NCBI GenBank assembly: GCA_028456385.1 | Contig: JALNQF010000006.1 | Span: forward strand, 372,001-436,000 | Origin: Ophiosphaerella korrae | Taxonomy: Eukaryota > Ascomycota > Dothideomycetes > Pleosporales > Phaeosphaeriaceae | Direction of reading: 5' to 3' | DNA: 64,000 nucleotides | Shown here: piece by piece, positions 1 through 9,296 of the stretch | How positions within the stretch are numbered: position 1 is the first letter of the stretch | Layout of the letters: every line of letters starts with the position of its first letter | Program-made: the position numbers and the translations under genes | Notes under the pieces: model-generated | Databases searched by the model: none | What the model was told of the DNA's origin: nothing | The model's input: only the letters and a program-made list of their open reading frames with translations

Positions 1-263
1 CGCGTCTGTCACGTGCTGTTCTAGATGTTCTAGACATACAGGCTCGTCTAAGGCTGTGTCTGACGATCCTATCCGAAAATAAAGAAATTGGCGCCTCTGG
101 TTGCTACTACTTAGGTAAGATGCGCCTAATTAGGTAGTTGTTCAACAGCTGGATTTGGCGTTGATCAACATCGAGCCGTGGACATCGGACGTCTGATATC
201 TTGGCATACCGTTCGCCAAACGATTTGTCTACATCAGCTTCTATCTCAACTTTTGCACTCAGC

Positions 264-1078
264 ATGGCGTCCCTCCGCTTGCCCCCTTCGCTTGTCGGAA
301 CGTTCCGAGCAGCTTCATGCCGCCGAGCAGCTGCTTGGAGACAGACATGCTCATACCACTCGTACGATTATCCTCAACCGCCACCTTTCCCGCCAGCCGA
401 ATCTGCAATCCTCGCGTCGGCATACCAACATGTACCGAGTCACGGCTTCACAGTAGACGCCCTTAAATTAGGAGCTCGCGACGCTGGCTATCTAGACGTG
501 TCAACTAACCTACTGCCTCGAGGAGTGTTTGACCTGGTCAATTATCATCTTGTCACGCAACGATTGTCACTAAAGCACAAGGTTCAATTCCCTGAGCCCA
601 GCGAAACCGGCAAGACGCTGGGCATAGGATCTAAAGTTCGAGCTTTGACTCTAGCGCGCCTACGGGCAAACAAGCCAGTCATACATCGCTGGCAAGAGGT
701 TAGGATGTAGACAAATGGCATTTGGGCAGCATTGACACGGCATAGGCGCTCGCAATCATGGCCCAACCATCTTACGTCTCCACATCATTGTCGGAACTAG
801 CCAAACTCGCAGATGAAATATGGTTCCTTGCTGGCGATCAGAGTGTCGACAGTAGTTGGTATACGAAGCGCGCCAGCCTGTCGACCATTTACTCCGCCAC
901 TGAGGTATACATGACACAAGATGCGTCGGTCGATTTCACCGAGACGGAACGATTCTTGGACAACAGACTAGAGGATGTGATGAGGATAGGAGGATTCGTG
1001 GGGGCTCTGGGCGAATGGATTAATTACACAGGCCATTCTGCCGTGAACGTGCTGAGGAGCAAGGGTGCGAAGATTTGA
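264..1078 (+). CDS. COQ9: Ubiquinone biosynthesis protein COQ9, mitochondrial
   Basis: Two exons, 264-698 and 746-1078, encode 255 residues; the 47-nt intron 699-745 is GT-AG and joins HRWQE to ALAIMAQPSYV, as conserved in the family. COQ9 is a lipid-binding matrix protein that presents coenzyme Q intermediates to COQ7 in the CoQ synthome. The conserved core starts near residue 60 (HGFT then GARDAGYLD) and runs through RWQEALAIMAQP to WYTKRASLSTIYSATE near the C-terminus. I chose the ATG at 264 over the in-frame ATG at 201 because it opens an Arg/Ala/Ser-rich, acid-free stretch (MASLRLPPSLVG) typical of a mitochondrial presequence. The next gene on the same strand, frq, starts 0.9 kb downstream. 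Family identification is firm; only the exact start is uncertain. Confidence 0.93.
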
Positions 1079-2016
1079 TAGATGCATGTCTCTACCCAAC
1101 GACCAATGCACGCGGCCTGCAATCGTTTGCGGTGAGACAAAGATTTTTGGAAGGATTTGACATGCCTAATTACATCATCAGGGTCTCGCTGCGTTCGATC
1201 CAGGTACTGGTGTGAGATGGCGGCCCTAAAGGCCACAATAACGGGTTTGTGTTCAGGCCAATTGCTCGAACTAAGCCAGCCTGCATCGTGAGCATCGTAC
1301 CATATGACCCCATATGTGGGACTGTGTGTCGGAGCTGCCCTCTCCGATTGGATTACCTCTACATACGATCTCGATCGTAACGTTTTGCACCGTCAGGGTC
1401 TGATGAAGGCGCTGTGGACTCGTAGGCACCGCCCACAACATGATGGTGTCTTTCAGACCGTGCGTGTTTGGAACAGGTCTAATTACACATCTGTGCACAG
1501 GCGGAGGCTTGGCGGGGGATCAGGCGGGGGACCGAGCGATTCTGGCAATCGGCAATTGCGTAAAGGATCGAGGGCACCGCCCCAGCCGTGGCCGGGCCCG
1601 CTTGTCATGTCGTCTCTTTTCGGCCTGGGTGATGTCAGAGGGCATCGACGATGGACGACCGTGCTCGGCAGTGGTCCGGACCTGCAAGGCCGGTACCAGT
1701 AGACCGTTCGCCTCGATCTGCCCGATGCCAAGGGCTCCTTGGAAGTCCTCAGAATCGCCAAAGTATCAGCGCATCACAATTCTCGATTCTGTCCACCGTA
1801 ACCCAGCTAGTTGCCCAAAATGCTTGCCTCAGAGCCTCCCCGTCCATCCATTCACCTCCATTGCCACTTAGTACGCCCACCAGCATAACGGCCCGGCACA
1901 GTATCATCCCATCTGGTACTGCGCTGAACCATCTGCCTTGAGCCTACCGTCTTTTTGACATGGGGTACGCGCTCTACTCATAACTCAAGCAGCCCTCACG
2001 GTGTTCGCATCGCAAC
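1079..2016. other. COQ9-frq intergenic region, likely frq promoter and 5' leader
   Basis: This 0.94 kb span has no ORF resembling a known protein; the 60-140 codon ORFs here overlap in several frames on both strands and show no domain. It lies immediately upstream of frq, so it should hold the frq promoter and untranslated leader. It contains several GATC/CGAT-type inverted motifs, best at 1365-1378 and 1643-1653, and many upstream ATGs. No clear TATA box seen. Confidence 0.6.
1365..1378. promoter_or_regulatory. Inverted GATC repeat upstream of frq, candidate White Collar site
   Basis: ACGATC-TC-GATCGT is a perfect 6-bp inverted repeat with a 2-bp spacer, about 640 bp before the frq start codon. 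Light-response elements bound by the GATA-type White Collar complex in Neurospora frq are built from closely spaced GAT-containing half sites; the stretch GATCTCGATC differs at one position from the published GATNC-CGATN type consensus as I remember it. Binding is inference from motif and position only. Confidence 0.35.
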
Positions 2017-5000
2017 ATGCACGACCCTCCAGGCACCATGCCTCAAGACTTGGCCCAGTCTCACCCCCGCCGCCCTCCCGCGTACAAGTCGGTTTCCTTA
2101 CGACATAGTCCTCGTGGTGGCTCTAGCCTCGGCGCCAAAGCTCCCCTCCATGTAGAGCCCACGGCGACGAGCTCTCCAAACCCTGCCAGCGACAAGGCCA
2201 ATCCTCCCAGTGTCTCCCCCAAGCTCTTATCCAACAAAAACAGCTCTGGGGAGAGCAGCGACGCTGGGAGATGGTTTGAGACAACCAACAACAATGCCCG
2301 CCAGCATAGTGCATCGTTTGCCGACAGTCAGTGGCTCGGCCTGGACAATTTGCAACAACTGCTGACTTGTGTCTTGCAGATGAATCTCCGTTTTTTCTCC
2401 GCAACTCGTCCTCATCAGAAACGCCGCCTGAGGGCCATTCCGCCCCTCCTACCCGTGTACACTCGACTATGCCATACCGCCCCGGCTTAACACGTAATGG
2501 TACCGATGGTAGTAGTACCGAAGATTTCCGGAGTGTGATTGACGATTTGACCGTCGCCAACAAGAAGCTCAAGCGAAGGCTCAGGAAATATGAGAGAATG
2601 CATGACTCGCATCTCCAAGCAGACAAACTATTCGAGGTTAGATTTTATGGGTTATCCGACCACAAGAAGAAAAAACTGGAAGATACGCTTCGCAAACTCG
2701 CCGCCGAACTTGCTGATGGGGCACCTACCGATGTTCCTCAAACCTCTTCATATGCACCCGTTCTCGAACAGCAGCTCACTGCTTCGTCGACGTCCCGCTT
2801 TGCCGAGTCCGGCTACGTATCTATGTCTGCATCGGGTCAAAACTCTTCCGCGCCATCAAACCAGGCCTCAAACCAGACCGACCACCAACACAAAATGAGT
2901 AGGTTAGCCTACAATCGGCAACAGCAACAAAGCATCCAGTCCTATCTGCATGATATTCCGTCCGGCTTACAGCCAAAAAACAATGCCCCAATGACAGAAA
3001 AATCGAAGAAGAAATTGGTGGTTCGGAGGTTAGAGCAGATCTTTGCCGGAAAACGATCGTTGCCGGGAACCCACCCACAACCCATGCAGCAAGAGGAGGT
3101 CGCCCAATCAGCAGCTACTGCCGATCGGGAGGAGCGAGCAGCGACTGGACGCCACTCCCGCCCAGAAGGACTGCGCGTAGCTCGCATTATGCCTAAAAAT
3201 CACTTGCAGGAAGACGCTGGTCCTGGCGAAGTGTTGCCAAGGCTCCGACCCGATCTCCATATCATGCAACAAGATTTCACTGACTCTGGTTCACCTGACC
3301 AACGGCCAACAAGACCTTTAGATTTAGATCCCCACCGAGCACAGGTTCCTTTCGAAAATATGAGTTATATACGTCATCTTGGCTTCACACCTCCTGATAT
3401 GGTCACCGGTGACGCACCAGAAGGGCATGGATGGTTGTATCTCAATTTACTCATCAATATGGCTCAACTGCATACCCTCAATGTTACTCCAGATTATGTA
3501 AAAGATGCTTTGACTGAGTACAGCAGTCAGCTAGAGCTTTCCCATGATAGGCGGAAAATTCGCTGGAAAGGTGGCTTGAAAGAGACGAAAAACAGCGGTG
3601 ACAGCGCATCGGAGCAGTGCAACGGTGATTCGCCTCTCAACTCCGGATCGCCCTCAAAACGCTTGAAGACGGATGATAGTAGGAAAAGCGATGAGGCTCA
3701 ACTTAATCCAGACCAGAGGGCAAGAAAATTAGCACACGCAGAGCGTGAAAGAGAAATGAGCAAATTTGCCTACACCCCCATAATCTTTAGAAAAGAAACT
3801 TCATCCGAAGAAGAAGAATATGACGATATGGGTGTCGAAATGTCCGGCGCATCATTTTATCCGCCCCAGCATGGCGGTAACTCTTCTGGTTTTGGTAGCT
3901 CAGCTGTACGGAGTGGCTCTTCAAAGAAGCTTGACGATGGGCCGATGATCTTCTATAACAATGCCAAATTCTGTACCGACCTCAGTGGCGATCGTTACGG
4001 CTCATGTCTATCTGCTCCTGGGATTTACGACGCTATCAATACCCATCCCCTTGGTGCCATGACACACCCTACTCAGGCCTCTGATCATTTTGTATCTGAT
4101 CTTGGCGAGCCCAGGGGTCCTCTAGATAACTCACCCAAAGATAACATCTCCAGTAACGGCTCTCGGACTATCTCAACTGATGACGGGTTCAGCTTTTCGC
4201 CTCCGGCACTGAGGACCGATTCAATGAGCGAGAATAGCTCTGTCGAGCTCACCGACTTTCAGGTGTCTGGGCTTGGTGGCGTACAGCCGGACGATAACTT
4301 TTGCATTCATGTACGGCGATCGCAGACACAGAGTATACCATCGCAGCCTTTAGCTCATCGCCGTCCTCGTATGTATCCTAAGGGAATACTCGACGCCCTG
4401 AATACAAAAAGTTCCCCTGAGGAAGATTCGGCTTCACCTCCCAGCTCACGGCGCATCATAAGGGAACAAATTCTATCTACATCTTGCAAATCGCTGCCTA
4501 GCTCCGCCCTTCCACCCGCATCATTCCTACCCTTCGATTCTACATCCTCTTGCGACGTTGACTCTGACCTCGATGCTGACGTGTCATCCGGAGCTGACTC
4601 TGACCTCGATGCCGACGTGTCATCCGGAGCTGACTCTGAGTCCGAAGGTGGTCCAGCTACAACCCTCCAGATCCTGAATGTCTCGCCTGGCCACGGCAAC
4701 GACAGCGAAAAAGGCTCTGAAGGGGACTTCGAAAATTATAACGAAAGTGACGACGGCAGTATCGATCTGCTCGCAACAGCTAGGCAATTCAATCCGAGCA
4801 TGATTCGTACCCAGGAAAGGGAATACGATGCAGCTGTTGCCGACCGTCTCGTAGATGAAATTACAGCAGGTAGCTCAGCTGCCACGGCTGGCGGTGGCAG
4901 CGGCTTCAATAGTCCTGCGCGTGCGGCAAAGGCGCCAAGCCTTTCGAGCAGTTCAAGGAAGAAGCGGCAAAGCACAACAAGTGGAAGCATGTCGTCGCGC

Positions 5001-5084
5001 GCGAAACTGAAGCGACCCAGAACAAGTGAGTCGACGGACCAGAAGACCCGATTCAAGGGATCGAAGAGCCAGAAAATAGAGTAA
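2017..5084 (+). CDS. frq: Frequency (FRQ) circadian clock protein
   Basis: Exons 2017-2326 and 2380-5084 give 1004 residues, close to Neurospora FRQ (989). The 53-nt GT-AG intron 2327-2379 restores the conserved run ADNESPFFLRNSSSSETPP. FRQ is the negative element of the fungal clock: it binds FRH helicase and casein kinase 1 and drives phosphorylation of the White Collar complex. Visible features: Ser/Pro-rich disordered N-terminus, coiled coil about residues 154-213 with the family block FEVRFYGLSDHKKK, a basic nuclear signal PSKRLKTDD at 528-536, acidic PEST-like segment after it (SSEEEEYDDMG), a duplicated acidic 12-residue unit at 831-854, and a Ser/Lys-rich tail. The start at 2017 is the first ATG in frame; ATG 2038 is seven codons on. 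Further in-frame ATGs such as 2470 could give a shorter isoform, as occurs in Neurospora. Confidence 0.93.
4560..4631 (+). repeat. Two tandem 36-bp units inside frq
   Basis: Units 4560-4595 and 4596-4631 differ at one base (T versus C in the sixth codon, silent). Each encodes DSDLDADVSSGA; a degenerate third copy begins at 4632 (DSESEGG). The near identity implies recent slippage or duplication in frame. Confidence 0.95.
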
Positions 5085-8000
5085 ATGATCATCTTTCCAC
5101 CACGACTACGAATGCTTTCTTTCTCATGATTCGCATGTCACTATTTATTGGCTTACACTGAGGATTTCTTTTCCTGTGTGCATTGTACATTTGGCGTCTG
5201 CGAACTTTTAAGGACTTGATACCCCCTTCACCCTATTGTTATCTTGGCTAGGATTCCTTGCCGTTAAAATTAGCGATAGTATATGATATCTTGATAGATT
5301 GATTACCTCAAGATGATTGGAAAGCTGTTCATGAACCATTGCCCTGTTGTTACATCCTCAACCGGTGTATAGGGTTTTTAAAATTATATAGGACAAAATG
5401 AAAATCGAGAGTACCATCAATATTCAGTGTGTTCTGAGTGTTGATTTGCTTCAATTTCAGTAAGGATTTACTGTTCATGCTCAAGAAGTCGACACAAATT
5501 GTGTCTAAATATGTGGCAAAATCGGCAATAACCATACCATTGCTAGAATGTTAGTTGAGACTTGTATTTTCGCAAACCTCGAGCATATACCTCAATGGAG
5601 TATTGGTCATAGGTTGCTGTTATTCTAGCCATTCTATTATTCAGTAAAAGCGCTATTCTGAAGAGCCTTTCTCGGTCGTAATAGCCTTGGAAACACAATC
5701 ATCTCGAGGTTAGACAGCTAAATCTGAGGACGATATATCTGTAGGCGGTGCCATAGTGAATCATTACTTATCTTATCTCCTCATAAAATATAGACCGCAA
5801 AACTATACATCACTCTGGTGGAAGTATTCGAAAGCCTTGTGAAAATCTTCAACCAATGTGACAAGCAGAGAATCAGTAAACATATAGGGAATGTACAGAA
5901 ATTAGCGAAAGCTGACCCACCCAAAAACCAGCTTTACTCCCCTCGAATTATACCTAGATACCAAGGTGACTGACGCTTTCCAACTTCTCCGAAAGGAATC
6001 GAGATAGAAAACACCCATGGGCACTACCCAGTCCTGACCAACAACGTATTCGTATACCGACCGATTCACGCTACTTCGCTCATAACAAGCAACATGTATT
6101 CAGTAATCCTGTATAATTCACGGAATTACTTCTGCCCATTTTGTCCATGTTATCTTCAAAAACTCCAGGTATGCCGCGTCGTCTACTCGTGAAGAAGGTG
6201 GGATTATGTATGTGTTCTAGGACGATTACAGCTCTGAGCAAAATTGACGATGATGATGATGATGATGATGATAATAATAATAATAATATATATAGATCTT
6301 CAATTTACCCCCTACCGGCCCAAAAAGCAGGGCTTGTTGGGGGGCACACGAATTCAAGAAAGGCGAAACGAGAGGTAGAGATCAGGAGCAGCGTGCTGTA
6401 AGAGATACGTTGACACTTTGCGTATGGCCAAACTCGATCGAAGCCAACGGCGCAGTTATCTTGGGAACAATGCAAAAGTTTCTGCGTCCCAACACAGGGT
6501 ATCAATGTATGAATCTCTGCCTTGTGTAACCTATACACAAGCGGAAGAGAAATATAGCAATGCCGGTAGCTATCCTCCAGGCTGATAATGCTGGTGATAT
6601 ATTTCCGTAGCTTTTTCATGTCTAGGCTTGCCGTCCCCAATTATCGCGACTTCAACAGGCGAGCAGAAATATTTAGTTGTGGCACTCCATCCATAGTATC
6701 ATCGTGGCAAGATAATTTTGTCCATGGATTATGCAATAGTTGGGTAGACGTCGTATGAAATTCAGGTAGGAGATCGTCAAACTTCTAGTGAAACTGCAGC
6801 TAGTTAAGAAACGAAATTGAAGTACATATATCGAAAATGTAGAAGGGTATAGTGAGGCTAACGGAGCTTAGGGGGATCGATCCCGGTAGAACAAGGATAC
6901 ACTGTAACTTTTCTTGATCTCAATGCATTACCAACACAACATTGTTGACGCTTGAAATTTCAAAGGCCAGGTCAATGGGGATTGTATTAGTAACGGTGCT
7001 CTCAAATATATGACACATGCATAAGAATCAACCAGTAGTTAACTAAGCAAGCTATTGACTATGGGCTGGGAGTGTTGTGTGATTTCGTTTTAGTGATATA
7101 ACCGTCCTTTGGGATCCTAACATTGTTGATTCGTGATTTTTTGGTGGCTGTATTCATGATTTCGTTCCAGCCAAAGTGTACTGGAAGAGTATTATCATGT
7201 AAAACATATATCTGTCTAGTAGTACGGAGGTAGCTTTCAAAAGTTCTTGCCCACCTCGCCCGAGAATAAGCCATGTGCGCCACATTCACGTAGCCTGAAT
7301 TCTCAACCTTTTTCCTCCCTGATACCACTCTTCTCTCAATCAACAATAAGGCAATAGGTCAGGGATTGATTAGTATTGTTACTAGACAACTATTCTTCTC
7401 CCTAGGTTGTTCCCTTTTACCAAAAAGTGTATGGCTGAACGGCTAGGAACGATCGTTTAAGAAGACAAGGCACCTGCTCACGATCATTATATTCAACAAT
7501 ATATTTATAACCTGCACGAAATCTAGAGGCCCCTTTAGAATAGGAACTCGCCTGGCTTGAATACTATTGAGCCTTGCTAGGCATAGATGAAGCGAGATAC
7601 TACAAAGAAAGGAGCACCCAAAAACAGAGCTGAGGCAACCTGTGCGTAGAAGAAGTATTGGAAAGATCTGCTTCAAGAGAAAACTCAAGCTTAGGTTGAG
7701 CGTATCCCTGTACATATTCAGAAGATTATTGAGTTAGAAGGTGGCAATGAGTATAAAGAAAGGAGGAACGGAGGAACCTTGGTAGAGATGGGAGGAAAAA
7801 ACCGAATTGACTTATTCCGGGCTGGTGGGCAAGAACTTTTGAAAGCCACCTCCGTATATAAATGCATATTTGAGCTGAAGAGCGTGTGTTTTGGCGTTAT
7901 GACTATGATAGACTAGAAGTTTCCTCCGAAGGGCAGGAGAATGTGCAGAGTTTAGTTGTGAATGAGCATAGGGCTCATCATATTATGCTTGATGCGTTGA

Positions 8001-8407
8001 AACTGGCTGGGGAGGATGTGCTGAGAGATGTCATAATGCATCGGGTCAGCACCTGTAGCCAGGTGGCGCATTCCTGCAGCCACATGACCCTTGCCTGGGG
8101 ACCCCCTTTCAGAAATTTTGATATGCACTGGGCTGTCATTGGTGTCGCAGGAAGATATTACTTGTAATGACACTCGTTCACAAACTGTGCTACAATCATG
8201 CACCGGGGAACAGTATCCGTGGGCGTCAAGGAACGCTTGGGTTGCGATGTGGAGCGAAAGCGAGCTGGAAGGAGAATGTGGGGTGATGAACTACAAATGT
8301 GGCTGGAGCTTGGCTGAGAAGACGCCCGTCCCTCAAACGATAAGCCACCAACGGTCCAAAGGCACCTGAGTGTTGCCGCTTCCCCGAGGAAATGAAGCCG
8401 TTGCTTC
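5085..8407. other. Gene-poor region downstream of frq
   Basis: This 3.3 kb span is AT-rich and carries no recognisable gene. The small ORFs (for example minus-strand 6305-6640, 7059-7346 and 7443-7715) show no conserved domain and no splice pattern linking them. A GAT/AAT/AT microsatellite sits at 6246-6294, and a TATA-like TATATAAAT lies near 7855 without a convincing gene after it. No terminal inverted repeats or transposase fragments were found by eye. Confidence 0.6.
6246..6294. repeat. Compound GAT/AAT/AT microsatellite
   Basis: A run of about eight GAT triplets passes into five to six AAT triplets and then AT dinucleotides. It lies in non-coding sequence. Confidence 0.9.
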
Positions 8408-8981
8408 CTATAGTTTTCCGCCGCCTTTGATCACGTCTCTTACTAGCTTCAGGGCCTCCACCGCAAATCTTACCATATTGCCCTCCCGCTCACTAGAACC
8501 CGTTTCCACCTCCCTTGTTATAGCCTCTCCACCATCCCTAGCCACGGCAAGCGCCACATATCCAGGCGTCCTGTTTCTTGTTGTTCCACCTGTCGGCCCG
8601 GCCGTTCCACTCTCGCTAATAGCATACGTGCTCTGTAATGTTTTGCGGGCATGCTCTGCGAGCCCAAGCACTACTTCTGGGGTAGGGCCTTTATAGTTTT
8701 CACGATGCTGGGGTGTCCAGCCCGCGAAGGCGATGCGAGACTCGAGCGAGTAGAGGGTGAGACCGCCCTTGTAGTACTTGGATGCACCTGGGAAGGAGAG
8801 CAGACTGGCAGATATCAAACCGCCTGCTGCCTGTCTATATGTTAGGGTTTCTACATGGTACAAGATGGTCGCACGATACTGTTTCTGCTACTGAGATGGT
8901 CTCATTTCTCTCCTGGAGAAGCGTTGCAACTTCCTGTACTACTTGTTTTATTTCCTCTGGTGGAAAGTTCGAGGGTGGCAT
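8408..8981 (-). CDS. CinA C-terminal domain protein (NMN amidohydrolase-like)
   Basis: Minus-strand exons 8981-8880 and 8830-8408 encode 174 residues; the 49-nt intron 8831-8879 is GT-AG and joins VAET to AAGGLISASLLS, rebuilding the family signature. CinA C-terminal (PF02464) domains of about 160 residues deamidate nicotinamide mononucleotide in bacteria, part of pyridine nucleotide salvage. Family motifs seen: VAETAAGGL, FPGASKYYKGGL, a central GTAGPTGGT block and an alternating hydrophobic C-terminal helix. The protein is the stand-alone domain without the N-terminal MoCF-like part found in bacterial CinA. A perfect CGG-N10-CCG palindrome lies about 200 bp upstream of its start. Domain assignment is strong; the biochemical role in a fungus is inferred. 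Confidence 0.87.
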
Positions 8982-9296
8982 GCCGTGTGATGGGTTTGCT
9001 TAGATTGGAACGTCTGTTGCGAAACTTCACTCTTGGATATAAACAGGAGAAGGATCTGGTCTTATAAATCAAGGTAGATGCTGGTCTTACCTATGCGCCA
9101 GTACAGCGGCAGTGGGCGGCTCTCCTAGTGGGGTAGCTTCATGACGTGCGTATCGCGCTGTGGGGTAGCTCCATAATTACGGTCTAATTAGACCGAACTT
9201 TTTGCATGATTCTAGGTTCATGTGCAGAAAGAATCATAGTCAAGGCAAATCGCATGTTATATTGTACAAATCATTACAATTTAGGTGCCGGACCAA
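8982..9296. other. CinA-like promoter / P450 3' region
   Basis: A 315-bp gap between two minus-strand genes, without ORFs of interest. It holds the palindrome at 9180-9195 and two imperfect copies of a GGGGTAGCT-containing phrase (around 9130 and 9162). Confidence 0.6.
9180..9195. promoter_or_regulatory. Perfect 16-bp palindrome CGG-N10-CCG
   Basis: CGGTCTAATTAGACCG reads the same on both strands. Dimeric Zn2Cys6 factors bind CGG triplets in inverted orientation with a fixed spacer, so this has the form of such an operator. It lies 199 bp before the start codon of the CinA-like gene. No factor can be named from the sequence. Confidence 0.5.

Noticed and set aside
582..600. GGTTCAATTCC resembling a tRNA B box
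   Set aside because: It lies within conserved COQ9 coding sequence and no A box or cloverleaf accompanies it.
1304..1871. ORFs of 130-143 codons upstream of frq
   Set aside because: Low-complexity Arg/Gly/Pro frames overlapping each other on both strands; more likely leader or promoter sequence.
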